From an uncultured Tessaracoccus sp. (GTDB lineage: Bacteria; Actinomycetota; Actinomycetes; Propionibacteriales; Propionibacteriaceae): DNA of 28,064 nucleotides. Shown here piece after piece: positions 1 to 6,893 of the stretch. Each line of letters begins with the position of its first letter. Within the stretch, counting starts at the first letter, position 1. Position numbers and translations under genes: made by a program. A model generated the notes under the pieces. The model was not told where the DNA came from, searched no databases, and saw nothing but the letters and a program-made list of their open reading frames with translations. The stretch spans positions 1-28,064 of the forward strand of contig NZ_CAMYPD010000036.1 in assembly GCF_947286155.1 (NCBI RefSeq), read 5' to 3'.

Positions 1-45
1 CCTCCTCGAGGTCGGCGGATTCAAACCCCGACTACACCCTCGATT

Positions 46-354
46 GTGAAGAGCCACAAATGTTTGCGCATTCTCGCGATGATTCGATTCGTCCATGGGA
101 AGGCGGATGTGCGCGTCTCTGCCGGGCGTGAGCAACACATCCGCACGCTGCAACCCCTGTCGCTAGAGATATGTAACTCGCTCTTCCTCGGTGACTACCT
201 CACTTCCGAGGGTCAGCCGGGCGCCGATGATCTGCGTATGTTGACGGACGGCGGCTACGTCGTGTTGGGAGCCGAAGACATGGCTCCCACGGAGATACCG
301 AAGGTGGCGGCACGCAAGCGGGGCGCAGGCACCACAGCCCCCGCCAATGCGTAA
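46..354 (+). pseudogene. 5'-deleted remnant of a second biotin synthase gene
   Basis: The reading frame encodes only the C-terminal part of a BioB-like protein, from the CLRILAMIR segment to a terminal PANA. It matches the last third of the intact BioB encoded just downstream, roughly half identical by eye, with the same GREQH and FGDY-type landmarks. Homology begins near base 57. The frame stays open back to base 1, but the codons before the join do not resemble BioB. The radical-SAM cysteines and the whole N-terminal barrel are absent, so it cannot be a working synthase. Its base composition is less GC-rich than bioB and its third positions differ, so this is a diverged paralogue that lost its 5' end rather than a recent duplication. 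A GTG at 46 could start a 102-residue peptide, but no ribosome site is evident. Confidence 0.75.
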
Positions 355-454
355 CCCACTCGCAAGCCATCCCCCACGTGGCCAACACGGCAGTAGCGGG
401 ACCACGCCAAGGAGCCTCCGGTGGGCATGTGCGCGGAGGGCAAGTACAGTGCTC

Positions 455-471
455 GTTGAACAGTATTCAAC
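455..471. promoter_or_regulatory. Palindromic operator before bioB, BioQ-like
   Basis: GTTGAACAGTATTCAAC is an inverted repeat with 6-bp arms around a 5-bp centre. It resembles the TGAAC-N3-GTTCA-type sites described for the TetR-family biotin regulator BioQ in corynebacteria and mycobacteria. It lies 17 bp before the bioB start and almost touches the ribosome site (GAAGGAG, 472-478). A weak -10-like TACAGT at 445-450 would place the start site inside the palindrome, an arrangement suited to repression. The regulator is not in this window; the assignment is by motif only. Confidence 0.5.
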
Positions 472-487
472 GAAGGAGCTTCGCGTC

Positions 488-1540
488 ATGGATCTCACCG
501 AGCTTGCCGACCGCGTGATCGCAGGCGGACGGATCACCCGCGACGAAGCCCTCGCCGTTCTGCGCCTACCCGACGCAGACACGGTGCCGCTCGTGGCGGA
601 GGTGGGGCGCGTGCGCCGGGCGTTCCACGGTGACGCGGTGAAGCTGGATTACATCGTGAACCTGAAATCCGGCAAGTGCCCCGAGGACTGCATCTATTGT
701 CCGCAGCGCCTGGGCTCCGACGCGGACATCCTGCGCTACTCCTGGTTGAGCCATGACGAGGCCGTCAAGCTCGCCGCGCGCGGCGTGGCGGCTGGGGCGC
801 GCTCAGTGTGCCTGGTGTCGTCGGGCAACGGGCCGAGCAACCGCGACGTGGAACGCGTCGGCGCCATCGCGCGCAGCGTGAAGGAGCGCCACCCGAGCGT
901 GGAGGTGGCCGCGTGCATCGGCATCCTCAAGCCCGGGCAGGCCGAGCGGCTGGCGGAGTTCGGCGTCGACGCGTACAACCACAACTTCAACACGTCCGCA
1001 TCGCACTACGCGGACGTGTGCACCACCCACACCCACGCCGACCGGGTGCGCACCGTCCAGATGGCGCGCGAGGCCGGGCTCAGCATCGATGCCGGCCTGC
1101 TCGCCGGCATGGGGCAACGCGACGAGCAGCTCGTCGAGGTGGCATTCGAACTGCTCGACGCAGGCGCCAGCGCCGTGCCCGTCAACTTCCTCATGGCCTT
1201 CGATGGCACCCCGCTCGCTCACCACAACGAGCTCACCGCTCAGCAGTGCCTGCGCATCCTCGCCATGATCCGCCTCGTCCACGGCCAGGCAGACGTGCGT
1301 GTCGCAGCGGGGCGCGAGCAGCACCTGGGCTGGATGCAGCCGCTCGCGCTCGAGGTGGGCAACGCCATCTACTTCGGCGACTACGCCACCGGCAGCGGCC
1401 AGGAAGGCAGCGAAGACCTCCGCATGATCGCCGAGGCCGGTCTCAGCATCTACGGCAGCGACCACCGTGAAACGCCGGAGGTGCCCGTCGTGCATATCCG
1501 CGACCGCGGAGCCGGCACCGCGCTACCGGCGAACGCGTAG
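488..1540 (+). CDS. bioB: Biotin synthase BioB
   Basis: A radical-SAM enzyme of 350 residues that inserts sulfur into dethiobiotin, the last step of biotin synthesis, in the cytosol. The radical-SAM cluster motif CxxxCxxC is C64, C68 and C71. The YNHNFNTS segment and the GREQ loop further on are family landmarks, and the length matches full-length BioB. I chose ATG 488 because it has GAAGGAG 9 bp upstream and begins where the family begins; an earlier in-frame start at 347 would cross the palindromic operator and add a non-conserved leader. The other biotin genes (bioA, bioD, bioF) are not here, so it is a stand-alone gene. It converges with the methyltransferase gene 9 bp downstream. A decayed copy of the same gene lies just upstream. 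Confidence 0.97.
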   Translation: MDLTELADRVIAGGRITRDEALAVLRLPDADTVPLVAEVGRVRRAFHGDAVKLDYIVNLKSGKCPEDCIYCPQRLGSDADILRYSWLSHDEAVKLAARGVAAGARSVCLVSSGNGPSNRDVERVGAIARSVKERHPSVEVAACIGILKPGQAERLAEFGVDAYNHNFNTSASHYADVCTTHTHADRVRTVQMAREAGLSIDAGLLAGMGQRDEQLVEVAFELLDAGASAVPVNFLMAFDGTPLAHHNELTAQQCLRILAMIRLVHGQADVRVAAGREQHLGWMQPLALEVGNAIYFGDYATGSGQEGSEDLRMIAEAGLSIYGSDHRETPEVPVVHIRDRGAGTALPANA

Positions 1541-1549
1541 GCCGCCTAT

Positions 1550-2668
1550 TCAGCAGCGGTGCGCGACGATGGCGCGGGCGCCGTCGACGGTGCGGGCCAG
1601 GATGATCGTGGCCTGGTTCTGGCCCTTCGGTTTGAGCTGCCGACGCAGGGCGGCCGGGTCGACGTCGAGGGCGCGCTGCTTGATTTCCAGGGTGCCGATG
1701 GCGTGCTCGCGCACGTAGCGGGCGAGCGTTTTACGGTCGAAGGGCAACACGGCGTCCACCTCGAAGCAGGTGAGCCACGGCGAGGTGAGCGGCTGATCCG
1801 ACGAGAGATACGCGACGTGCGCATCCAGCAGCCAAGCCGGCGCGCCGTCCGCGCTTTCCGCGACGAGCCCTGCACGGATGGCGGCACCGTCGGGCTCAGC
1901 GACGAAGCGCCCCACCTGAGCCACCGGGAGTTGCGCGCCTGAAGAGCCCAGCTCCGCGACGGGCGACCCCATGCGCACCGCGACGTGCCCCGTCGCATGG
2001 TTCCACAGCGACGCCTCGCAGACGTCGCCGCGGTCGGACACCCAGCAGCACTGCACTTGCGCGGGCAGGATTTCCTTCGGCACGCCCGGGCCGAGCTTCA
2101 CGCACACGAACCGCTGGCTCGCTACGTAGTCCATCGCCAGGCTCCACGGCGGGGTGAAGTGTTCGACGTTCCACGTGCGGCCGCGCGCCGTGCGCCGGGC
2201 GGGGTCGAGGAAGACCGCGTCGCCGTCGGGGATGGTGAGCTCCTCGGCCAACCCCAGGCGCGCCGGCCCGGCGCCCACGAGGGCGAGGTTCCACGTCGCG
2301 ATCTCTACGGTGTCGGGGTCGGCGTCGATGGCAACGACGTCGATCCCGGCCTCAGCGAAGGCCATCGCGTCAGATCCGATGCCACAGCCGACGTCCCACA
2401 CCCGCCGCACGCCCGCCTCGACGAACCGCTGCGCCCGCCACCTCGCCACCGTGGTGCGGGTGGCCTGTTCGAGCCCTGCCGGGGTGAAGAGCATCTCGTC
2501 GGCTCGCTCCAGCTTTGCTGCGGCGCGGCGTCTAAGCGAGACCTGCGTGAGCGCCCACGCGGCGTCTTCAGGTGAGTGTTGGCGGCGGAGGCGTTGCGCG
2601 GCGGCGAGCGAATCGGGGTCGGCCTCCCCCGACGCCGCCTCGAGCGCGGCTAGCGGGAATGTACCCAC
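1550..2668 (-). CDS. THUMP-like class I SAM-dependent methyltransferase
   Basis: A 372-residue protein of the actinobacterial family annotated as THUMP-like domain methyltransferases. The Rossmann core is visible: the SAM-binding VWDVGCGIGSD loop, an acidic residue closing strand 2 (AIDADPD), and the FLDPARR motif of strand 4. The C-terminal third carries a KPKGQNQATIILAR segment typical of this family. Its substrate is unknown; rRNA or tRNA is a guess. The start is set at GTG 2668, which follows GAGGTGG and overlaps the last 19 bp of the upstream phosphohydrolase gene, so the two are translationally coupled. A longer in-frame extension exists but lies inside the neighbouring coding sequence. 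The gene ends 9 bp from convergent bioB with no clear terminator between them. Confidence 0.85.
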   Translation of the reverse strand: MGTFPLAALEAASGEADPDSLAAAQRLRRQHSPEDAAWALTQVSLRRRAAAKLERADEMLFTPAGLEQATRTTVARWRAQRFVEAGVRRVWDVGCGIGSDAMAFAEAGIDVVAIDADPDTVEIATWNLALVGAGPARLGLAEELTIPDGDAVFLDPARRTARGRTWNVEHFTPPWSLAMDYVASQRFVCVKLGPGVPKEILPAQVQCCWVSDRGDVCEASLWNHATGHVAVRMGSPVAELGSSGAQLPVAQVGRFVAEPDGAAIRAGLVAESADGAPAWLLDAHVAYLSSDQPLTSPWLTCFEVDAVLPFDRKTLARYVREHAIGTLEIKQRALDVDPAALRRQLKPKGQNQATIILARTVDGARAIVAHRC

Positions 2669-3642
2669 ATGCCACCTCGAATGCCCTTGTGGTCGGTGCC
2701 ATCGACACTGAAGTAGGCCGGTTCGGACCACGCGGCTCCCTTCCACACCAACATGTGGTCGATCCTCGCGAACGGGGGTATCACGTGCGCGACGGGCCAC
2801 GTCGGCTGCCATTGGGTGAGCTGCGAGCGGGGGTTCAGGATGAGGTTCCCGGAGGTGGAGTCGACGAGTTTCGTCGCGTCGCGGAGGGAGCGCATGGTGG
2901 CGTGGCTGGCGACGGCGTTGAAATCCCCCACCGCCATCAGCGGCTTGTCGGAGAAGGGTTGCAGCATGTCTTGGACGCCGCGCGCGTCACGGCGCCACAC
3001 GTCGGCACCCATCGTCGGCGGCGCAGTGTGGATGGCGGCCAGGTGCACCGGCCGCTCACCGATCGAGGTCTTCACCGTCATCTCGACCACGAAGTTCGAG
3101 AACACTTCGTGGTGTTCGGCCACCTTGCGCATGGGGAGCTTCGAATAGATCACGGTGCCGCTGGCGTCGTCGGCGGGAGCGCCCTCGACGTGCGGGAACT
3201 GCTTGTCGATGCCCGCTTCCTCGAGTTTGCGCTGCATGACGGGCGTGAACTCCTGGATCACCAACGCCGTGGTACTCGGGCGTACCTCGGCGAGGAGCTG
3301 CGCCACATCAGCCCGCCCGTACTGGGCGTTGATGGAGACCACCTGGAGTTCACCGTCGGCTCCATCGGCCGGCTCCATCGACCCAATGAGCGGCGCGCCC
3401 CAGAACCCCGCCGCCACGACGAGCAACCCCACCGCGAGGAGTCTGCCGAGGCCTCGCAGTAGCAGCGTCAGGCCGACGAGGAGCGCGAGCGTGAAGGCCC
3501 ACAGGAATGGGATGAAGGTGGCTACGTAGACGGCGTAGCCGGAACTGTATTGGAGGTCAGGAAACCACTGCAGCACCGCCAAGGGCAGCGTGCCCAGGGC
3601 GCCTGCAATGGTGAGTATCCACCCGAGGATGTTGCGCAGCAT
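2650..3642 (-). CDS. Membrane-tethered endonuclease/exonuclease/phosphatase family protein
   Basis: A 330-residue protein with three hydrophobic helices (about residues 7-27, 38-62 and 70-90) followed by an EEP-fold catalytic domain facing outward. The EEP signature residues are present in order: VVSINAQYG (metal-binding Asn), IQEF (catalytic Glu), IHTAPP, VGDFNA (Asp/Asn), IDHM and a terminal DHKGI (Asp-His). This layout matches actinobacterial secreted or membrane EEP proteins; the substrate (nucleic acid, phospholipid or sugar phosphate) cannot be told from the sequence. ATG 3642 lies 2 bp after the Nudix stop codon and has GGTGA upstream, so the genes form one transcript. An alternative GTG at 3648 would overlap that stop. 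Together with the Nudix and methyltransferase genes it forms a three-gene operon. Confidence 0.85.
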   Translation of the reverse strand: MLRNILGWILTIAGALGTLPLAVLQWFPDLQYSSGYAVYVATFIPFLWAFTLALLVGLTLLLRGLGRLLAVGLLVVAAGFWGAPLIGSMEPADGADGELQVVSINAQYGRADVAQLLAEVRPSTTALVIQEFTPVMQRKLEEAGIDKQFPHVEGAPADDASGTVIYSKLPMRKVAEHHEVFSNFVVEMTVKTSIGERPVHLAAIHTAPPTMGADVWRRDARGVQDMLQPFSDKPLMAVGDFNAVASHATMRSLRDATKLVDSTSGNLILNPRSQLTQWQPTWPVAHVIPPFARIDHMLVWKGAAWSEPAYFSVDGTDHKGIRGGMWVHSR

Positions 3643-3644
3643 GG

Positions 3645-4151
3645 TCACCGTTCCAGGGTAGCGGCGGGGAGTATCGACACCTGCCACGCCGACGTCGAGT
3701 GGCCCCCGTCGTAGGGGATGACGCCGTGGAATTGGCCGACCTCGTCGTCGAACACCAGCGGCACGAAGTGGCGGTCGCCGTCCCACATCGGTAGTTCCAT
3801 CATGGTGTCGATACGGTGCCAGCCGAGCGTGCCCTCCTCGTTCGATGCGGGGATGTCGCCGGTGAATTTCGTGATGAGGAACACGAAGCCGAGCACGTCA
3901 CGGCCGTTGAACCCGGGCCAGCTCACCGTGCCGCGCAGCTGCATGTCCGTCGCTTCAATGCCGGCTTCTTCGCGGAGTTCGCGACGCATACCCTCGACGA
4001 CGTCCTCACCCCGCTCCAGCTTGCCGCCCAGCCCGTTGTACTTGCCGAGCTGTTCATCGTCGTCACGGCCGATGCGGTGCACGAGCAGCACGCGCTCGCG
4101 CGCTTCGTCGACGATGTATCCGAGCGTGGTGAGTTCCGGCGTGTACGGCAT
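3645..4151 (-). CDS. Nudix hydrolase, MutT/8-oxo-dGTP diphosphatase type
   Basis: A 168-residue Nudix enzyme with a complete box, G43-x5-E49-x7-R57-E58-L59-x-E61-E62-x-G64-I65, which binds the catalytic metal and cleaves nucleoside diphosphate-X bonds. Sequence around the box (KYNGLGGKLERGE) resembles the MTH1/MutT-like oxidised purine nucleotide hydrolases, so sanitising 8-oxo-dGTP is the likeliest role; this subfamily call is by resemblance only. ATG 4151 has no ribosome site, but a -10 hexamer TACACT lies 6 bp upstream, so the transcript probably begins at the start codon and the gene is leaderless. It heads the operon with the phosphohydrolase and methyltransferase genes. Confidence 0.9.
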   Translation of the reverse strand: MPYTPELTTLGYIVDEARERVLLVHRIGRDDDEQLGKYNGLGGKLERGEDVVEGMRRELREEAGIEATDMQLRGTVSWPGFNGRDVLGFVFLITKFTGDIPASNEEGTLGWHRIDTMMELPMWDGDRHFVPLVFDDEVGQFHGVIPYDGGHSTSAWQVSILPAATLER

Positions 4152-4157
4152 AGGACG

Positions 4158-4163
4158 AGTGTA
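4158..4163 (-). promoter_or_regulatory. -10 element of a leaderless promoter for the Nudix operon
   Basis: On the minus strand TACACT is followed by 6 bases and then ATG. In actinobacteria a TANNNT hexamer at this distance marks transcripts that start on the A of the start codon. No purine-rich ribosome site is present. The -35 region would sit in the first repeat-derived bases upstream. Confidence 0.45.
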
Positions 4164-4189
4164 GGTGGTGGTTTGGCTAGGTGAAGGGG

Positions 4190-4375
4190 TCTCGATACGG
4201 CACTTCGTGCCTACTCGACCGCCGGAAGACCCGGCGCCCGCGTAACCCGGTGATTGAGTAGCGCCCGCGTGAGCCCTCCCCCCGGTGATTGAGTAGCCCG
4301 CGCAGCGGGCGTATCGAAATCACCCCCCGCAGTGGTTTCGACACGGCCCTCCGGGCCGGCTCAACCATCGGGGTC
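4190..4375. repeat. Palindromic intergenic repeats, array 1a
   Basis: Four copies or fragments of an about 40-bp palindromic element: 4190-4225, 4249-4275 (partial), 4284-4323 and 4334-4373. The clearest copy reads GGTGATTGAGTAGCCCGCG on one side and returns with GTATCGAAATCACC, closing a stem around a GC-rich centre (CCGCGCAGCGGG type). A second subtype has GGTTTCGACACGG and GCTCAACCATCGGGG ends. The 535-bp gap from 4152 to 4686 holds these repeats, a long hairpin and further copies; I see no gene in it. Confidence 0.9.
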
Positions 4376-4383
4376 GAACCGCA

Positions 4384-4471
4384 AGCTAACCCGATATGAT
4401 ATCCACACGCGTTTGCTGAAACCGGCGATTTTGGGCTGTTTCGAGAAACGCGTGTGGATATCGGGTTAGCT
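4384..4471. repeat. Long hairpin element A
   Basis: An inverted repeat with 26-nt arms: AGCTAACCCGATAT plus CCACACGCGTTT on the left (4384-4414) and its exact reverse complement on the right (4446-4471). The left arm carries a 5-bp tandem duplication (GATATGATAT) that would bulge out. The 31-nt loop contains GAAACCGGCGATTTTGGGC and a GAAAC/GTTTC mini-stem. It lies 3' of the surface protein gene and 5' of the Nudix operon. Two relatives with different arms lie at 6771-6852 and 19497-19581. Confidence 0.85.
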
Positions 4472-4483
4472 CAGGTGAAGGAC

Positions 4484-4695
4484 ATGGTTTCGACTCGGCC
4501 TTTCGGGCCGGCTCAACCATCGGGCTCCGTAACCCCTCGATGATTGAGCTACCGCGAAGGGGTCCGTCGCCATGGCTCAGAGGGCTCAACCATCGGGGTC
4601 CGTAACTCTCGATGATTGAGTAGCCCGCGCAGCGGGCGTATCGAAATCATCTCAGCGGAGGTTTCGACACGCCGCTACGCGGCTACTCAAACACC
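4484..4695. repeat. Palindromic intergenic repeats, array 1b
   Basis: Four more copies or fragments of the same element: 4487-4530 (GGTTTCGAC...GCTCAACCATCGGG), 4538-4600 (degenerate, two half-copies), 4607-4650 (complete, ATCGAAATCATC end) and 4659-4695. The last copy runs into the end of the surface protein gene: its CCGGTGTTTGAGTAG, reading on the minus strand, matches the CCGGTGATTGAGTAG end of other copies and supplies the stop codon of that gene. Confidence 0.9.
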
Positions 4696-6408
4696 GGTGG
4701 ACGGCAGACCAGCCACAGCACCCTCGGCCGGCAGCTCACCAGCGTCCGATCCCTCAGACGCGGCCTCACCAGCACCCGATTCCTCCGTCGCGGACTCATC
4801 GCCAGCCGACTCTCCAGACGGAGCTTCACCATCATCCGACTCGTCGGGCTTAACCTCATCGTCGGGACCCACGGGATCTGCCGGCGTCGGGCTGTCGCCG
4901 CCGGGCGATTCGAGCCCTTCCCCGTTGCGGTCGCAGGTGAACGCGACGGCGTCGTCGGAGACCGCGAAGGTGACAGGAAGCGTAGTCACGCGCTGCCACG
5001 ACTTCATCTTGCTGGCATCCTTCGGCGTCGCCTCCGCCTTGAGTATCAGCGTGTAGAAGCCTGGCTTCGAGAAGTACCAGCCCGTGTGCATGTGGCTACC
5101 TTGCGGCAGCGCGATCGCCTGCGACGCGTGCTTCTTGGAATCGATCTGCACGACGAACTTCCCGCGGGCCGGGTTGAACCCGCCGATGGCCCAGGCTCCG
5201 CCGTCGGGACCCTCCCACGACTCCACCTGGTAGGTCAGCTTCTGGATGTTGGCGTAGTCCAACCCCTCGGTGCTGAATCCGGGCCACGGCAGAGCCTTGT
5301 TCTGCGACTCCGGCAGCTCCCACGCATCAGCGGTGCCGAGCACCGCCCGAAGATCAGCCGCGGGGGCCCCGTCGGGAATCTGCTGCTTCGCCGAGTTCGG
5401 CACCTCCAGTACCGCACCGTTCCAGGGCAGCGTCTCCTTGCCCGACGCGGTGTCCAGCCTGGAGCGCATCCACAGGCCGCCCTCCTCCTTCAGCACGGTG
5501 CTGATGTCGAGGTGACCACTCGAGATCGGCGTGCAGTTCGGCAGCTCCTTCGTCGAGTTGCGGGCGAAGGGGTGGCCGGCCGGCGGGTTCTCCGTCGGTG
5601 GCTCCGGGCTCGGCTCGTCGGGGTTCGGCTCGCCCGGTGCGGGATCAGGGTCATCGGTGGGGGTTCCGTCGACGGGGTGCTTGATGGGTGCGCCCTTTGT
5701 CGTGCCTTCGGGCAGACCCACCTGCTCGTCAGAGCCGACGAGCCACGGCACCGTGACCACCGGGGACTCCACCTTCTTACCGTCGGCCAGCGTGGCGGTG
5801 GCCTTCCACTTCATGCGGTACACGCCAGGCTCAGTGAAGATCCAGGAGTAGTGGCCGTGCGAGCCCGGCTCGTAGGTGCGCAACTCCTCGTCGGTGGACG
5901 ACAGCTCACGCTCTGGCTTCCCTGCCAGGCCGATGGTGCGGTACAGCTCAACCTTGCCAGGGCCGCCATCGTCGACGAGGGTGAGGCGGAGGTCCTTCAC
6001 CGTGCCGGGGAGCTCTCCGTGGCCGATGCCAGCCCACACCGGCGGCCAACCGTCGTACAGCTGCTGTGGCGCGAGCCACACAATGTCGCCGGGCTTGCCC
6101 ATGAACGCGTAGGCCTCGTCGTCGGGCACCCGGAAACGGGACACCTCGTAGCCGTCCTGATCGGCATCGGGGCCAAGGCGGATCGCGACGTCCTTCGCGT
6201 CGCGAATGGTGTTCTCACCTTCCCGCACCTTGATGTCGAGCCCGGAACCCGTCCAGACAATGTGCACGGCATCAACGTGCTTGCGGTAGATGAGATCGCG
6301 GCCCTCAAACTTCGTGTTCGCAGACGCGCTTCCAGTCATCAACGCCGACAGCAAAAGTGTGAGGGCGACGAGCGCCGCACCCACTTTGGAGGATCGAATT
6401 CTCACCAC
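4687..6408 (-). CDS. Secreted surface protein with two TIGR03769-type domains and a cut-off LPXTG anchor
   Basis: A 573-residue exported protein. Residues 1-30 are a signal peptide ending ASA-NT. Two related domains follow (about 35-225 and 290-485), each ending in the hallmark His-rich motif, GSHGHYSWIFTEPGVY at 182-197 and GSHMHTGWYFSKPGFY at 437-452. These match the actinobacterial surface-anchored (choice-of-anchor M) domain, often found near metal ABC importers. A Pro-rich linker (246-278) joins them, and an acidic Ser/Glu/Asp tail (495-566) leads to LPSTG (568-572). One residue later the protein stops: the hydrophobic helix and basic tail needed for sortase sorting are missing, because a palindromic repeat supplies the TGA. 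It should therefore be released rather than anchored. The start is GTG 6408 after AAGGAG. A Zur-like box upstream suggests zinc control; no importer genes adjoin it. Confidence 0.88.
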   Translation of the reverse strand: MVRIRSSKVGAALVALTLLLSALMTGSASANTKFEGRDLIYRKHVDAVHIVWTGSGLDIKVREGENTIRDAKDVAIRLGPDADQDGYEVSRFRVPDDEAYAFMGKPGDIVWLAPQQLYDGWPPVWAGIGHGELPGTVKDLRLTLVDDGGPGKVELYRTIGLAGKPERELSSTDEELRTYEPGSHGHYSWIFTEPGVYRMKWKATATLADGKKVESPVVTVPWLVGSDEQVGLPEGTTKGAPIKHPVDGTPTDDPDPAPGEPNPDEPSPEPPTENPPAGHPFARNSTKELPNCTPISSGHLDISTVLKEEGGLWMRSRLDTASGKETLPWNGAVLEVPNSAKQQIPDGAPAADLRAVLGTADAWELPESQNKALPWPGFSTEGLDYANIQKLTYQVESWEGPDGGAWAIGGFNPARGKFVVQIDSKKHASQAIALPQGSHMHTGWYFSKPGFYTLILKAEATPKDASKMKSWQRVTTLPVTFAVSDDAVAFTCDRNGEGLESPGGDSPTPADPVGPDDEVKPDESDDGEAPSGESAGDESATEESGAGEAASEGSDAGELPAEGAVAGLPSTGV

Positions 6409-6418
6409 AGCTCCTTAT

Positions 6419-6433
6419 TGCTAATGATTCTCA
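6419..6433 (-). promoter_or_regulatory. Candidate Zur box before the surface protein gene
   Basis: On the minus strand TGAGAATCATTAGCA matches the actinobacterial Zur consensus TGAAAATCATTTTCA at 12 of 15 positions. It sits directly downstream of a -10-like TATTTT (6440-6445) and 10 bp before the start codon, where a bound repressor would block transcription. Proteins with TIGR03769-type domains are known neighbours of zinc/manganese uptake genes, which makes zinc control plausible. DtxR/Fur-family boxes look similar, so the metal is inferred. Confidence 0.5.
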
Positions 6434-6522
6434 GTTGCGAAAATATGCGGTGGCGCTGGGCCTGCGCAAGTGAGGGTGGGGCTCACTCCGATGTGAAGAG
6501 GTGGGAACCGAGGTGGTCGCGG

Positions 6523-6760
6523 AGTGATTTCGATACGCGCCCTGCGGGCGCTACTCAATCACCGGGGAACGCGCGCTCGCTACTCAATCACCGGGAGTGA
6601 GGGCCACCGATGGTTGAGCCGGCCCGAAGGGCCGTGTCGAAACCATCACCCAAGTGATTTCGATACGCCCGCTGCGCGGGCTACTCAATCACCAGGGTGG
6701 CGCGCACGTGGCAACACGCCCGACCGTCGAGTAGGCGGCGCAGCCGCTGTATCGAGACGC
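6523..6760. repeat. Palindromic intergenic repeats, array 2
   Basis: Five copies or fragments of the element of the 4190-4695 region: 6523-6564 (GTGATTTCGATACGCGCC...CTACTCAATCACCGGGG), 6575-6598 (half-copy), 6607-6650 (GGTTGAGCCGG...GTGTCGAAACCATC subtype), 6654-6697 (complete) and 6724-6760 (diverged). Copies lie in both orientations. The 485-bp gap 6409-6893 contains the promoter of the surface gene, this array and hairpin B; I see no gene in it. Confidence 0.9.
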
Positions 6761-6770
6761 ACCGCGTAAA

Positions 6771-6852
6771 AAACTTCAAAATCCGTACGCAGATTGAAGT
6801 TTCCCCCTGATTTTGGGGTGGTAGATCAATCTGCGTACGGATTTTGAAGTTT
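6771..6852 (-). terminator. Long hairpin element B, likely terminator of the peptide importer operon
   Basis: Perfect 26-bp arms (6771-6796 and 6827-6852; AAACTTCAAAATCCGTACGC and on to GATTG) enclose a 30-nt loop with an inner CCCC-TGATTTT-GGGG hairpin. On the minus strand, which is the direction of the importer operon ending at 6894, the second arm finishes in GAAGTTTTTT, giving a six-T tract just as in intrinsic terminators. The stem is far longer than a usual terminator and shares its core with hairpins A and C. Confidence 0.65.
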
Positions 6853-6893
6853 CGTGGAGGGCGCGGGTGCCACTCAGACACCCGACGACCGGA

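Noticed and set aside
1..45. A T-arm-like GGATTCAAACCCC suggesting the 3' end of a tRNA gene
   Set aside because: Two of five stem pairs fail, no acceptor stem or CCA follows, and the frame into the bioB remnant stays open through it.
4384..4471. Hairpins A-C as integron attC sites
   Set aside because: The core GTTRRRY/RYYYAAC boxes are not met, there is no integrase or cassette-like array, and arms are perfect rather than imperfect with extrahelical bases as in attC.
4190..6760. Repeat arrays as a CRISPR array
   Set aside because: Copies are palindromic, in both orientations, unevenly spaced, interrupted by a gene, and no cas genes are present.
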